A DNA stretch of 64,000 nucleotides from Kribbella solani (GCF_014205295.1 NZ_JACHNF010000001.1:558001-622000), one strand, 5' to 3'; counted from the first letter of the stretch, positions 51,064 through 61,142 are shown. Program-made: numbers and translations. Notes: a model not told the origin generated them from the letters alone.

Positions 51064-52272
51064 GTGACCACTGAACAGCCAGCACCGCACAATTGGCCGC
51101 GCGGGCGCTGGGCGTGGCTCGCCGGGCTGGGTGTCGCGGCGCTGCTCGTACTGACCGTGCTTGATCTAGCTCAGCACTACGAAGTGCAGTTAGGTGCTGT
51201 ACTGGCGCTGGCGATCGCACGAGCACTCGCACTGTCACTGGCCTGGCTGCAGCCGCGAACCGCCGTCGTCGTATCTCTGATCGCCACTGCAGTCACCGCC
51301 GCGGTCACGACTCCGGTCAGTACGAGCGAGCCGTGGCCGTGGGGTACGACGGCAGCGTTCGGCCACTCGATCGTGCTGGCGATCGCGGCTGCGCGCGGAC
51401 TGGGACGCCGCGAGCTGATCGGCTGGTGGATCGCCACGCAGGCGCTAGGCGTAGTCGCGACGGCAGCCGCGCCCGACAAGGGCAGCTGGCGCGGCCTGGT
51501 CACCATGGCGGTGCTGTCCGCCGTCGCGGTCGTGGTGGGTGAGCTGATCCACTCCCGTACCGAAACGAACCAGCGGCTGGCCGAACAGGAGACGATCAGC
51601 AAGGCCGAGCGTGCCGAGCGGGAGCGCCTGCAGGAGCGGGCCCGGATAGCGCGTGAGCTGCATGACGTCGTGGCACACCACCTGTCTGTCGTGGTGGTCC
51701 GTGCAGACAGCGCGCCACACCGGCTGACCGACGTACCGGATGCTGTTCGCGCGGAGTTCACTGGCATCGCCGACGAGGCCAGGGCGTCGCTGACCGAGAT
51801 GCGGCGCGTACTGCGACTGCTACGCGAGCCGGTTCAGCAACCGAGTCTGGGGCCACAACCAGGACTGGACCAGCTGGTTGAGCTGGTGGAGGGCACTCGG
51901 CGCGCCGGAGCAGACGTACGGCTGGTAGGTGACGTGCCGGATGGCTTCGACCAGTCCATCGAGCTGACCGCGTACCGAGTGGTGCAGGAAGGTCTCAGCA
52001 ACGCCGTACGCCATGCACTGCACTCGGTCGTCGACGTGTCGATCCGGCAGGTCGGTGATCAGCTGGAGGTGACAGTACGCAACGGAAAGCCGCCGCGGCC
52101 TGTCGCACCTGCGCCTGGGAGCGGGCAGGGTCTGGTGGGGATGCGGGAGCGAGTAGCAATGGTCGACGGGACGGTAAGCGCCGGGCCGACCCCTGAAGGT
52201 GGCTACCTGATTCAGGTATACCTACCGGTCACGGAGGAGGTGGCGAGTGGCGATCACGGTCATGGTGGTTGA
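51064..52272 (+). CDS. Membrane sensor histidine kinase (DesK/NarX type)
   Basis: 402 aa, GTG start. Four or five membrane helices in residues 15-150, then the dimerisation segment with phospho-acceptor His in RARIARELHDVVAHHLSVVV and HATPase motifs (VVQEGLSNAVRHA, GQGLVGMRERVAMVDG). It pairs with the LuxR-type regulator that overlaps its end by 26 bases. The signal is unknown. Confidence 0.93.
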   Translation: MTTEQPAPHNWPRGRWAWLAGLGVAALLVLTVLDLAQHYEVQLGAVLALAIARALALSLAWLQPRTAVVVSLIATAVTAAVTTPVSTSEPWPWGTTAAFGHSIVLAIAAARGLGRRELIGWWIATQALGVVATAAAPDKGSWRGLVTMAVLSAVAVVVGELIHSRTETNQRLAEQETISKAERAERERLQERARIARELHDVVAHHLSVVVVRADSAPHRLTDVPDAVRAEFTGIADEARASLTEMRRVLRLLREPVQQPSLGPQPGLDQLVELVEGTRRAGADVRLVGDVPDGFDQSIELTAYRVVQEGLSNAVRHALHSVVDVSIRQVGDQLEVTVRNGKPPRPVAPAPGSGQGLVGMRERVAMVDGTVSAGPTPEGGYLIQVYLPVTEEVASGDHGHGG

Positions 52273-52912
52273 CGACCAGGAGATGGTGCGTGCCGGGTTC
52301 ACTGCGCTGCTCGACGCGCAGCCGGACCTGGAGGTGGTCGGACAGGCCGGTGACGGCGCGCAGGCGGTAGAGCTGGCGGCCGCGCTGAAGCCGGACGTGA
52401 TCCTCATGGACGTACGGATGCCCGTGCTGGACGGAATGGCCGCGACCAAACGCATCCTGGCCGGTACGCGACCAGGCGAGCCGCCGCGGATCGTGATGCT
52501 GACTACGTTCGACCTGGACGACTACGTGTACGCGGCTCTCCGTGCTGGTGCGAGTGGCTTCCTGCTGAAGCACTCCACTCCAGACGAACTGGCCGCTGCG
52601 GTACGGGTCGTTGCGGCAGGCGATGCACTGCTAGCACCATCAGTCACCCGTCGGCTGATAGAGGACCTCGCCCGGTCGCAGCCTGTCGTACCGATCACTC
52701 CGGCGCAGCTGACGCCACGGGAGACCGACGTACTGCGGCTGGTGGCCCGTGGTCTGTCCAACCGCCAGATCGCGGCCGAGCTCGTACTGGCGGAGCAGAC
52801 CGTGAAGACGCACGTGAGCAACATCCTCACCAAGCTGGAGCTGCGTGATCGCGCACAGGCGGTCGTGTACGCGTACGAGGCCGGCGTAGTGGTGCCTGGA
52901 CCGCGGCACTGA
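52247..52912 (+). CDS. NarL-type response regulator
   Basis: 221 aa from GTG (VAITVMVVDDQEMVRAGF). Receiver domain with Asp in VILMDVRMPVLDG and Lys in GFLLKHSTP; DNA-binding helix-turn-helix in LTPRETDVLRLVARGLSNRQIAAELVLAEQTVKTHVSNI. Overlaps its kinase by 26 bases. Likely regulates its own operon through the palindrome at 50455. Confidence 0.93.
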   Translation: MAITVMVVDDQEMVRAGFTALLDAQPDLEVVGQAGDGAQAVELAAALKPDVILMDVRMPVLDGMAATKRILAGTRPGEPPRIVMLTTFDLDDYVYAALRAGASGFLLKHSTPDELAAAVRVVAAGDALLAPSVTRRLIEDLARSQPVVPITPAQLTPRETDVLRLVARGLSNRQIAAELVLAEQTVKTHVSNILTKLELRDRAQAVVYAYEAGVVVPGPRH

Positions 52913-52924
52913 CACAGTAGGCGG

Positions 52925-53281
52925 ATGGACGTTCTGGAGCGCGTACGTAGCCTGTGCCTTGAACTGCCCGAGGTGACCGAACGGCTGAGTCACGGTGAAC
53001 CCACGTGGTTCATCCGGGACAAGAAGACGTTCGTGATGTACGCCAACCAGCACCACGACGATCGGCTCGGCGTGTGGATGGCCGCGCTGCCCGGCCTGCA
53101 GGAGTCGCTGGTCGCCGACGACCCGGAGCACTTCTACCGGCCGCCGTACGTCGGCCACCGCGGCTGGCTCGGCGTGTACCTGGATGTCGACGTGGACTGG
53201 GGACATTTCGAGGACCTGGTCGAGGGCGCCTACCGCCAGATCGCTCCGAAGACGTTGATCGCCCGGTTGGACGAGTCCTGA
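52925..53281 (+). CDS. MmcQ/YjbR-family protein
   Basis: 118 aa. MDVLERVRSLCLELPEVTERLSHGEPTWFIRDKKTFVMYA and the end YRQIAPKTLIARLDE are the family signature (DUF419, DNA-binding-like fold). Only 13 bases separate it from the response regulator, so it may belong to that transcript. Function not established for the family. Confidence 0.88.
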   Translation: MDVLERVRSLCLELPEVTERLSHGEPTWFIRDKKTFVMYANQHHDDRLGVWMAALPGLQESLVADDPEHFYRPPYVGHRGWLGVYLDVDVDWGHFEDLVEGAYRQIAPKTLIARLDES

Positions 53282-53315
53282 CGGCTGGTTGGGACAGCCC
53301 TTATAGGGTGACGCC

Positions 53316-54791
53316 GTGCTCAAGGGTGAAGGTGGACCGGTCGGTCAGCGGCTGGCGATCGCGCTGGCATTCGGGAGTTCGGCTGCTGTCATGGTGCTGG
53401 AGCTCGTGTCGCTCCGGTTGGTGGCGCCGTACATCGGTCTGACGCTGGAGACGAACACCGCGGTCATCGGTGTCGCTCTGGCGGCGATCGCAACCGGAGC
53501 GGCGCTTGGTGGGAAGTTCGCGGACGTGATGCCGCCGGAGCGGTCGCTCGGTCCGTTGATGCTGTTCAGCGGCGCGCTGGTGATGGTCATCCTCCCAGTG
53601 GTCCGCTGGAGCGGTGAAGCGTTCCGTGGCGGTGCGAACGAGCTGATCTTCCTCGTACTCGCAATCACTCTGTTCGCACCAGCGGCGCTCCTGGCCGCGG
53701 TCACGCCGATGGTGACGAAGCTCCGGCTGGCATCGCTCGCCAAGACAGGCACAGTGGTCGGCAGACTGTCCGCGTACGCGACTGTCGGCGGCATTGTCGG
53801 CACTGTGCTCACCGGCTTCGTTTTCGTTGCCACTGTGCCGATCAGCACGATCATCCTCACTCTGGGCGCCGTACTGGTGGTAGTAGGTGCCGCGCTGACG
53901 TTTCTGTTGCGCGGTGTGCAGGCAGCGGTCAAGCCGGTTGCCCTGGCCGTTATCGGTGCGACGCTGACGCTGGTGGCGCCCCGGCCGTGTGAAGTCGAGA
54001 CGGCGTACCACTGTGCCCGGGTGGTAGCTGACCCGAACCGGGACGGAGGCCGGACGCTCTACCTCGACCAGGCGCGGCATTCGTACGTTGACCTGAACGA
54101 CCCGACCCACTTGGAGTTCGAGTACATCAAGAGCTTCGCTGCCGCGATCAACGGCAACTGGCCGAAGGGGCAGCGGCTGGATGCGCTGCACGTCGGTGGT
54201 GGCGGTCTGACCATGCCGCGGTACCTGACCGCGACCAGACCGGGTACGAAGAACCAGGTGTACGAGATCGACCCGGCAGTGGTCGACATCGACAAGCGTG
54301 AGCTCGGCGTCAAGACCGGACCGGATCTGGCCGTGACCGTCCAGGACGGGCGGCTCGGCGTACGATCCGAGGCGACGGACAGCAGCGACCTGGTCATCAT
54401 GGATGCCTTCAGTGGTCTGTCCGTGCCGTGGCATCTGACGACCCGTGAGCTGGTCAGTGATGTACGCCGCGTACTCCGCCCGGACGGTCTCTACCTGATC
54501 AACGTGATCGACCATGGGCAGGCGGCCTTCGCGAAGGCGGAGATCAGGACCGTACAGGCCGTCTTCCCGTACGTCGCGGTGATCGCGCGCAAGGACGAGC
54601 TGTCCGGCCGGACCGGCGGCAACTTCGTCGTACTGGCGTCCGACCAGCCGATCAAGGTACCTGAGATCTCGGCACTGCTGGAGCCGAAGATGGCGCTCCA
54701 GGACCAGCTGGCCGGGTTCGTCGGGGACGCACCGATCCTGACCGACGACTACGCCCCGGTTGACCAGCTGCTGACTCCGTACAGCGACTGA
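53316..54791 (+). CDS. Spermidine-synthase-like protein fused to MFS-like helices
   Basis: 491 aa from GTG. Residues 10-210 hold six or so membrane helices ([38 protein letters not shown]). Residues 235-485 form an SpeE-like Rossmann domain: [53 protein letters not shown]. Fused MFS/spermidine-synthase proteins are common in actinobacteria; their substrate is uncertain. Adjacent to phosphoglucomutase, without evident link. Confidence 0.88.
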   Translation: MLKGEGGPVGQRLAIALAFGSSAAVMVLELVSLRLVAPYIGLTLETNTAVIGVALAAIATGAALGGKFADVMPPERSLGPLMLFSGALVMVILPVVRWSGEAFRGGANELIFLVLAITLFAPAALLAAVTPMVTKLRLASLAKTGTVVGRLSAYATVGGIVGTVLTGFVFVATVPISTIILTLGAVLVVVGAALTFLLRGVQAAVKPVALAVIGATLTLVAPRPCEVETAYHCARVVADPNRDGGRTLYLDQARHSYVDLNDPTHLEFEYIKSFAAAINGNWPKGQRLDALHVGGGGLTMPRYLTATRPGTKNQVYEIDPAVVDIDKRELGVKTGPDLAVTVQDGRLGVRSEATDSSDLVIMDAFSGLSVPWHLTTRELVSDVRRVLRPDGLYLINVIDHGQAAFAKAEIRTVQAVFPYVAVIARKDELSGRTGGNFVVLASDQPIKVPEISALLEPKMALQDQLAGFVGDAPILTDDYAPVDQLLTPYSD

Positions 54792-54814
54792 CGCTCTTGT
54801 GGTTGCATGTGGGC

Positions 54815-56437
54815 ATGCATCCACGCGCAGGCCAGCCCGCACAGCCCGAGGACCTCGTTGACGTCGACGCGCTGCTCAAGGCGTACGACGAGCTCACCCC
54901 GGACGTCACGAACCCGGCCCAGAAGGTCGTCTTCGGTACGTCCGGGCATCGTGGTTCGAGTCTCGACGCCGCGTTCAACGAGGCGCACATCCTGGGCATC
55001 ACACAGGCGATCTGCGAGTACCGCGCCGGTCAGGGTACGTCCGGGCCGCTGCTGGTCGGCCGGGACAGCCACGGCCTGTCGGAGCCGGCCTGGCGCACTG
55101 TACTGGAGGTGCTGGCGGGTAACGGTGTCGAGACGCTGGTGGACAGCGCCGACCGGTTGACGCCGACCCCGGCGGTGTCCCACGCGATCCTGCGGCTGAA
55201 CCGGGGTGCCGGCGCGGATGCGGACGGCATCGTGATCACACCGTCGCACAACCCGCCGCGGGACGGCGGGATCAAGTACAACCCGCCGCACGGCGGCCCG
55301 GCCGACTCGGACGCGACCAGCTGGATCGCGAACCGCGCCAACGAGCTGATCGCGGCCGGCAACCGCGACGTACGCCGGACGCCGTTCGAGCAGGCTCGCC
55401 GGAGCGCGGAGGGGTACGACTTCGTCGGCCACTACGTAGACGATCTGCCGTCGGTGCTGAACCTGGCCGCGATCCGCGACGCCGGCGTGAAGATCGGAGC
55501 CGACCCGCTGGGCGGTGCGAGCGTGGACTACTGGTCAGCGATCGCCGAGCGGCACGGCCTGGACCTGACCGTGGTGAACCCGCGGATCGACCCGGCCTGG
55601 TCGTTCATGACGCTGGACCACGACGGCAAGATCCGGATGGACTGCTCCTCGCCGTACGCGATGGCGTCGCTGGTCGCGCAGCGGGACAAGTACGACGTGG
55701 CGACCGGGAACGACGCGGACTCGGACCGGCATGGCATCGTCACACCGGATGCCGGACTGATGAACCCGAACCACTACCTGGCGGTAGCGATCTCCTACCT
55801 GTTCAGCAACCGTCAGTGGGGTGCTGACGTGGCAGTTGGCAAGACACTGGTGTCGTCGTCGCTGATCGACCGGGTGGTAGCTGACCTGGGACGCCGGCTC
55901 TGGGAGGTGCCGGTCGGGTTCAAGTGGTTCGTACCGGGTCTGGTGGATGGCTCCGTCGGGTTTGGTGGTGAGGAGTCGGCCGGTGCGAGTTTCCTGCGCT
56001 TCGACGGCACCGTGTGGACAACTGACAAGGACGGCATCTTGCTGGCGTTGCTGGCGAGTGAGATCACCGCAGTGACGGGGGAGACGCCGTCGAAGGCACA
56101 CGCGAAGCTGGTGGAGCGGTTCGGCGCCTCCGCGTACTCGCGGGTGGACGCGCCCGCGACTCGTGAGCAGAAGGCGAAGCTGTCGGCGCTGTCCGCGGAT
56201 GCGGTCACCGCGACCGAGCTGGCCGGGGAGCCGATCGTGGACCGGCTGACCACGGCACCGGGCAACGGTGCCGCGATCGGTGGCCTGAAGGTCGCTACGG
56301 AGTCGGCGTGGTTCGCTGCCCGGCCGTCCGGCACCGAAGACCTCTACAAGATCTACGGCGAGTCGTTCAAGGGCGCCGAGCACCTGGAGCAGGTCTTCGA
56401 GCAGGCCCGCGAGGTCGTCTCCGCGGCACTCGCCTAA
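54815..56437 (+). CDS. pgm: Phosphoglucomutase
   Basis: 540 aa, length of alpha-D-phosphohexomutases of the E. coli Pgm type. [23 protein letters not shown] is taken as start; a TTG 18 bases earlier is possible. Phosphoserine loop [22 protein letters not shown], metal loop [12 protein letters not shown], sugar-binding [11 protein letters not shown] and phosphate-binding [14 protein letters not shown] are all intact. It converts glucose-1-phosphate and glucose-6-phosphate, linking glycogen or cell-wall sugar synthesis to glycolysis. Confidence 0.96.
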   Translation: MHPRAGQPAQPEDLVDVDALLKAYDELTPDVTNPAQKVVFGTSGHRGSSLDAAFNEAHILGITQAICEYRAGQGTSGPLLVGRDSHGLSEPAWRTVLEVLAGNGVETLVDSADRLTPTPAVSHAILRLNRGAGADADGIVITPSHNPPRDGGIKYNPPHGGPADSDATSWIANRANELIAAGNRDVRRTPFEQARRSAEGYDFVGHYVDDLPSVLNLAAIRDAGVKIGADPLGGASVDYWSAIAERHGLDLTVVNPRIDPAWSFMTLDHDGKIRMDCSSPYAMASLVAQRDKYDVATGNDADSDRHGIVTPDAGLMNPNHYLAVAISYLFSNRQWGADVAVGKTLVSSSLIDRVVADLGRRLWEVPVGFKWFVPGLVDGSVGFGGEESAGASFLRFDGTVWTTDKDGILLALLASEITAVTGETPSKAHAKLVERFGASAYSRVDAPATREQKAKLSALSADAVTATELAGEPIVDRLTTAPGNGAAIGGLKVATESAWFAARPSGTEDLYKIYGESFKGAEHLEQVFEQAREVVSAALA

Positions 56438-56814
56438 CGGACGAACGAGTCGAGCAACCGGTCCAGGTCCGCAGCGGGGTCGCTGGTGATCCCGCTGTGG
56501 ATCGGTCCGGGGTGTACGACGGTGCTGCGCGGCGCAGCGAGCCACCGGAAGCGCTCACTGATCGTTGTAGCTGCTGCTGGTCCACCAGCAGGGTCACCGC
56601 TGCAGATAGCGCGGATCTGGTCCAGTGAAGCGCAGACGACGTCAACATCGACTGCTGGGTCCAGGGCCTTCAACCGTTCGGGCTGCACGTCCCACTCGGC
56701 GCCGAGGAAGTCCAGGGCCCGGCAGTAGAGCACTGCACCCACGTTGATGAACTCACCGCGCTGGATGCGCGGAGCGGCCCGCAGGATCACATAGTCGAAC
56801 GGCACCAGACTCAC
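56434..56814 (-). CDS. DUF3037-type protein
   Basis: 126 aa from GTG whose GTGA overlaps the TGA of the upstream HipA-like gene. [26 protein letters not shown] is the DUF3037 opening. These small proteins are encoded with HipA-like kinases in many bacteria and may be partner or substrate. Role unknown. Convergent with pgm: its stop overlaps the pgm stop by 4 bases. Confidence 0.82.
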   Translation of the reverse strand: MSLVPFDYVILRAAPRIQRGEFINVGAVLYCRALDFLGAEWDVQPERLKALDPAVDVDVVCASLDQIRAICSGDPAGGPAAATTISERFRWLAAPRSTVVHPGPIHSGITSDPAADLDRLLDSFVR

Positions 56815-57548
56815 CGCGCACCTCCCGGCAGCCAAGCCGGCCGGTTCTCCAGCCGCGCCAGTAAGTGCCCTAGGTACCTGTCACGATCTCCGTCGCCCAA
56901 CCACTCGTCCGGCACGAGTGCGATCACTTCCGTCAGTAGCTCCGGAGTGATCGCGGCAGCCAGCTCGGCATCCACCTTCGGTACGCCCGGAGCGGCCACC
57001 GAGAACACGTGATCCGACGCGTCGTACGGCAAGCCGGCGAACTTCTCGGCGGGCATCCACGAGTGGTGGAAGTACAGCGCGGCACCGTGGTCGATCAGCC
57101 AGAGGTTCTTGTGCCACACCAGCAGATTGGTGTTGCGCCAGGAGCGGTCCACGTTGGCGACGAACGCGTCCAGCCAAAGTACCCGCGCCATCCCGTCGTC
57201 GCCCGGGTTGCCGGCGGAGCCGTCGTACCCGAACGAGCCCGGCAGGAAGTCGACCGCCAGATTCAGTCCGGCGCTGCGGATCAGCAGCTCCTGGATCTCG
57301 AAGTCCGGTTCGGACTTCCCGATCGCCGGGTCCAGTTCGATCAGCTTCAGCTCCGGCACCCGCATCCCGAGCCGCCGGAACAGCTCCCCGACGATCACCT
57401 CCGCGACCAGCGCCTTCGGCCCCTGACCGGCACCGTGGAACTTGATCACGTACGTACCCAGGTCGTTGCCCTCGACAACACCAGGCAACGATCCACCCTC
57501 CCGCAACGGCAACACGTAACGGGTAGCGGTAACCACCGGCAGACTCAC
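56811..57548 (-). CDS. HipA-like kinase
   Basis: 245 aa from GTG. GSLPGVVEGNDLGTYVIKFHGAGQGPKALVAEVIVGEL shows the start of the HipA_2-type kinase with Lys for ATP; LWLDAFVANVDRSWRNTNLLVW contains the catalytic Asp and Asn, and LWLIDHGAALYF the metal Asp. It lacks the HipA N-terminal domain and the HipB antitoxin. The DUF3037 gene follows with a 4-base overlap, so both are translated together. Confidence 0.85.
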   Translation of the reverse strand: MSLPVVTATRYVLPLREGGSLPGVVEGNDLGTYVIKFHGAGQGPKALVAEVIVGELFRRLGMRVPELKLIELDPAIGKSEPDFEIQELLIRSAGLNLAVDFLPGSFGYDGSAGNPGDDGMARVLWLDAFVANVDRSWRNTNLLVWHKNLWLIDHGAALYFHHSWMPAEKFAGLPYDASDHVFSVAAPGVPKVDAELAAAITPELLTEVIALVPDEWLGDGDRDRYLGHLLARLENRPAWLPGGAR

Positions 57549-57558
57549 GCCGCAGAGC

Positions 57559-57570
57559 CTAACCGGTTAG
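57559..57570. promoter_or_regulatory. 12-base palindrome in the HipA/GCS2 divergent gap
   Basis: CTAACCGGTTAG is a perfect palindrome 11 bases upstream of the HipA-like start and 14 bases before the GCS2 remnant. It is a possible operator. Confidence 0.4.
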
Positions 57571-57583
57571 CGTCCGGGTACTA

Positions 57584-58348
57584 GTGCAGGGTGAGGTTTA
57601 CCGCAGATGGGAGATCAACAGTCCGGTCTGCTCGACAGCTGATGAACTGCACGCAGCGTTGACCAGCATGCGCTCCGCGCTGGCCAGTGCGGCCGCCGAG
57701 GAGGGTGGACGGCTGCTGGCGATCGCAGTACCTCCCCGTGGGCGTCCTGCACAGCTTGTGACCAGGAAACGCCGTTACCAACAGCTGGCGGCTCGGTACG
57801 GCCAGCTGGCGCTTGAGCAGGGCGTGTGCGGTTGTCACGTACACGTGGACGTACCGGACAGGGAGACTGCCGTCCGTGTGTCCAACTACCTGCGGCCGCT
57901 GATGGGCGAGCAGATGGTCTATTGGGACGTACGGCCGTCCTCACACCTAGCCACCGTGGAGGTGCGGGTCAGCGACATACCACTGACGGTTGACGAGACA
58001 GTAGTACTGGCGACGCTGGTACGCGCGCTGGTGATGACTGCGCTCGAAGCCGGCGGTGTTGGCGCGGCTGTGGACGACGAGGTGCTGCACGCCGCGTACT
58101 GGCTGGCCGCGCGGGACGGACTGCTCGGGGACGGGCTGGACGTACTAGCTGCCGAGAGCATGCCGATGAGCGAGCTGGTCGAGCGGATGCGCCGGGAGGT
58201 GGAGCCGGCGCTGGAGGAGCTCGGTGAGGTGGAGCTGGTACGGGACGGGATCGCGCGGGTGCTCCGGGACGGCAACGGCGCGGTGAAGCAGCGGCGGGCC
58301 TTCCGTGAGGGCGACGACGTGCTCGCCCTCACGGAAGTGAAGCCCTAG
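57584..58348 (+). pseudogene. Internally deleted glutamate-cysteine ligase (GCS2/YbdK family)
   Basis: 254 aa, an open frame from GTG but short; family members run near 370 aa. It begins in the middle of the N-terminal half and lacks the GVEEEF metal-binding strand. CGCHVHVDVPDRETAVRVSNYLRPL joins directly to MGEQMVYWDVRPSSHLATVEVRVSD; the segment usually between them (LSANSPFWQG, then the Trp-Pro region) is missing in frame. The C-terminal half is well preserved. I think it is a dying gene rather than a functional enzyme, though the retained frame leaves room for a new role. Its TAG overlaps the convergent GDPD stop. Confidence 0.7.
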
Positions 58349-60123
58349 CCGCGGAGGAAGTCCTCCAGGCCGTGTAGGTCGTCGGTGTTGAGGTAGTCGA
58401 CGCCGGCCGTGGTCAGCTCGCGCCACAGCGCCTCACGGGCCGCACCGGGTACATCAGGAGTAGCCCAGAAGCGGACCTTGTAACCGGCGTGGTGGGCCTT
58501 GACGACGATGTCGTGCAGCTTGGTCTTCTCCGCCGCGGGCATCGGGCCAATGCCCTGCCAGGTGAACGCGTTGGTCCAGTTGTCGCTGACCAGCGGCATG
58601 AGCGACGCCGGCATACCGGATTGCAGGTCGCTGAGCCGTCCGTCGTAACCCGCGTACCGGACCTTCTGGGCCTTCAGCACGTCCAGTGGGCGGTTACCAC
58701 TGATCACCGAGGTGACAGCGCCCTTGAACACGCGTCCGTTGGCGAAGACCGTGCTGATGCCACGGTACTTCGCCAGTGCCTTGTCGACCGCCGCGTACGT
58801 CGACGGTCCGTCGCTCTTGATGTCGATCAACAGCTGGAAGTCCCGTCCGTGCTTGTACACCTGACCGTGGTTCGCACGCACCCGGTCCGCCAGCGGCTTC
58901 AGGTACAGGCTCTCCAGCGTGCGACCCGGTTTGGCGTCGGCCAGGTCATGTGCCACGCGCAACTCACCGTCCACCAGCCACACATCCGCTTCGACACTGT
59001 TGAACCCACGGTCCAGTGCGTCCTGCAGGGGCCGCCGGTGCTCGTAGTCGTTGTGGGCGTGCGCTGACGACAGGGCACGGACAGCAGGCGCCTCGTACGC
59101 CTTCGGGAGCCGGAAGCCGTTTTCGCGGACGACGTCCCGCAGCCGATCCGGGTAGTCGGTGATCAGTCCGTCGACGCCCTTGTCGATCAGCGACTGCATG
59201 GTCGCCGGGTCATCGACGGTCCACGGGATGACCTTCATACCGGCCTGGTGCGCCGACTTGACCATGTCAGCGGTGACGTACGGCCGGTACGCCGGGTCGG
59301 TCACCTTGCCGTCCTGCGGGAAGCCATGGACGGGTGAGATCGCCGACGCGCCGAACGACTTGGTCGCCTTGACCAGGTCACCGCCGAAGTCGTCGATGTC
59401 GATCCCGCCCAGCCAGGGCGACTTGCCCGGCCGGCCGACCTGCAGGAAGTCGTAGTTGGTCAGCGCGACCAGTGGCAGCTCCGGCATCACCTGGCGCATC
59501 CGCATCAGCGAACCCCAGTCGAAGCTCTGGATCGTCACCTGCCGGGCGATCTTCGCCTTGCGGATCTCGCTCGCGACCACCTGGACGAACTGCTCGCGCG
59601 GCGCGGTCTCGGCCGGCGCGCCGGCCTCGACCTTGGTCTCCACGTTCAGCTTCACGCCGTACGCGTGGTAGCGGTGCACGAGCGCGAAAATGTCCCGCAG
59701 CTCGGGCATCCGGGCGCCCGGGTCAGGCTGCTGACCAGGGAAGTTCGCCTGCGGCAGGGACCCGCAGTCCAGCTGCTTGACCTGCTTCAGCGAGAGCGTG
59801 TTGAGATACTTGCCGACGTACGGGTACTCGGGGTCGTTCGGCGTGTACGGCGCGGTGTCGCGGCACTTCTTGCCGTCGACCTTGCGATCGTGGGTCACCA
59901 CGGCGTACCCGTCCTGGGTGATCTGGACGTCGAGCTCCAGCGTGCTGACGCCGAGCTGCAAACCGTGCGAGAACGACGCGATCGTGCTCTCCACGGTCAG
60001 CCCGAGACCACCGCGGTGGCCCTGGATGTCGAAGTCGCCGCGGGCGGCGGCGGCCGGGGCGGCCGGAAGCAGCAGTCCGGCGATCAGCGCGCACGGGAGG
60101 AGTGCGCGGGGAAGGCGGCGCAT
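58345..60123 (-). CDS. Secreted glycerophosphodiester phosphodiesterase, two-domain
   Basis: 592 aa. Signal peptide MRRLPRALLPCALIAGLLLPAAPAAAA with an AxA cleavage site. Residues 30-330 are a GDPD barrel (QGHRGGLGLTVESTIASF, ELDVQITQDG, VTHDRKVDG, INVETKV-like KLNVETKVE). Residues 345-590 form a second barrel-like phosphodiesterase part (SSAHAHNDYEHRRPLQDALDRGFNSVEADVWLVDGEL, VDYLNTDDLHGL). It would split glycerophosphodiesters outside the cell to yield glycerol phosphate. The two halves are probably from an old fusion. It has a 327-base leader with hairpins. Confidence 0.9.
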   Translation of the reverse strand: MRRLPRALLPCALIAGLLLPAAPAAAARGDFDIQGHRGGLGLTVESTIASFSHGLQLGVSTLELDVQITQDGYAVVTHDRKVDGKKCRDTAPYTPNDPEYPYVGKYLNTLSLKQVKQLDCGSLPQANFPGQQPDPGARMPELRDIFALVHRYHAYGVKLNVETKVEAGAPAETAPREQFVQVVASEIRKAKIARQVTIQSFDWGSLMRMRQVMPELPLVALTNYDFLQVGRPGKSPWLGGIDIDDFGGDLVKATKSFGASAISPVHGFPQDGKVTDPAYRPYVTADMVKSAHQAGMKVIPWTVDDPATMQSLIDKGVDGLITDYPDRLRDVVRENGFRLPKAYEAPAVRALSSAHAHNDYEHRRPLQDALDRGFNSVEADVWLVDGELRVAHDLADAKPGRTLESLYLKPLADRVRANHGQVYKHGRDFQLLIDIKSDGPSTYAAVDKALAKYRGISTVFANGRVFKGAVTSVISGNRPLDVLKAQKVRYAGYDGRLSDLQSGMPASLMPLVSDNWTNAFTWQGIGPMPAAEKTKLHDIVVKAHHAGYKVRFWATPDVPGAAREALWRELTTAGVDYLNTDDLHGLEDFLRG

Positions 60124-60450
60124 CAGGAAGTCCCTTCCGGAGGGGTTTGTGGGCGGACGCCCCTGAGGCTGGCCGCCACAGGAGTACCCCCGTCCTCGTG
60201 AAGGTAGCCGAGAAGCAGCCGCCGGGTGACCACCGCGTGTCGCGGCCAGCGGGGGAAGCTCCGGAGGGAGAAGTAGTGGTGCCGGACCGGGAAGCGCCTC
60301 ACGGCGCGTGGCCGCTCGTAGCGGCTAATTTTGGGACCCGGGGCTTGCACCGGCCCGACACCTCGAACAGTGTAGCGGCTGCTCAAACCCCTTGTCCCGT
60401 TGAGATCTCGGGCCGCGAGACGCAATAACATCCGATCGCGAGGTGCGCAA
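60124..60450. other. Leader/intergenic region with hairpins and a terminator-like stem
   Basis: A gap with an open leftward frame of 102 codons that overlaps the GDPD ATG but shows no protein features. Three short hairpins lie in it (CCGCG-CGCGG near 60235, GCGCC-GGCGC near 60293, GCCGCT-CGT-AGCGGC at 60311-60325). The last is followed by AATTTT on the plus strand, as in an intrinsic terminator, though no plus-strand gene ends here. The leftward GDPD promoter should be here too. Confidence 0.5.
60310..60332 (+). terminator. Intrinsic-terminator-like stem and T-run on the plus strand
   Basis: GCCGCT-CGT-AGCGGC then TAATTTT. Good stem, short loop and a T-run, the only such structure with a T-run seen in the window. 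It could end an unannotated plus-strand RNA from within 60124-60310, or be chance. Confidence 0.45.
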
Positions 60451-61065
60451 CTACCAGAGGTGTCCGGCGCGTTCGGCCCGGGCCGCGGTCTGCAGCTGGT
60501 CAGCGGTCTCGACCAGTTTGGACGCGGACAGGACCCGGTCGTGCCCGTCCTCGGCCAGGTGCGCGCGGCCGGTGGCGACGATCCGGGCGAACGCGGCCGC
60601 CCGGTCCAGCGTGGTGGCGAAGTCGCCGGTCGCGACTCCGCGCAGTACGGCGTCGACCATGTCCCGTACCTCGGTCGGACCCGGCGGTTCGGCTACGCCC
60701 GCGACGACGGCGTGCACCTCTGCGTACTCGCGCCCGGTGGCGAACTCACGCGCCACCTCCGCCGCGTTGGAGTGCACCCAGGAGCGCAGTAGGTACAACC
60801 GCCAGAGCGCTCCGGGCAGTGAGTCGGCCGGGGAATCCGACCACAGCTCCGCCAGCTCGTCCAAACCGTACTCGTCGGCGAGCTTGACCACCCGCGCGTG
60901 GACCTCCTCGTCGGCCGACTCACGCACGCCACGGACCAGCAGCTCGGCCGTCCGGTGCGCCGCCTCGGTCACGGTGGCCGGGTCGGCGGCACCGGGCAGC
61001 GACTCGAACAGCTTGTTGCCGGGCATGATCGGACGGCGCGGATCGGGGGAGTTCACGGCCTCCAT
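60451..61065 (-). CDS. Hypothetical protein, 204 aa
   Basis: ATG at 61065 (MEAVNSPDPRRPIMPGNKLF). Helical throughout, with TEAAHRTAELLVRGVRESADEEVHARVVKLADEYGLDELAELWSDS, then TEVRDMVDAVLRGVATGDFATTLDRAAAF. No membrane segment or catalytic motif. Upstream of GDPD on the same strand, divergent from the GNAT gene at 61143. I do not recognise the family. Confidence 0.72.
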   Translation of the reverse strand: MEAVNSPDPRRPIMPGNKLFESLPGAADPATVTEAAHRTAELLVRGVRESADEEVHARVVKLADEYGLDELAELWSDSPADSLPGALWRLYLLRSWVHSNAAEVAREFATGREYAEVHAVVAGVAEPPGPTEVRDMVDAVLRGVATGDFATTLDRAAAFARIVATGRAHLAEDGHDRVLSASKLVETADQLQTAARAERAGHLW

Positions 61066-61142
61066 GGTGCACGACGTGACGTACGCCCGCATGCCGACGC
61101 GACTGTCACACTGGAAAACCGGTTGCGACCGCTGTTCTACTG

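Noticed and set aside
56811..57548. Classical hipBA toxin-antitoxin
   Set aside because: No HipB-like helix-turn-helix gene flanks the kinase and the protein is shorter than HipA.
60310..60450. tRNA or known riboswitch in the GDPD leader
   Set aside because: The TTCGA sequence near 60375 has no T-arm stem of the right length, and no riboswitch consensus I know fits the hairpins.
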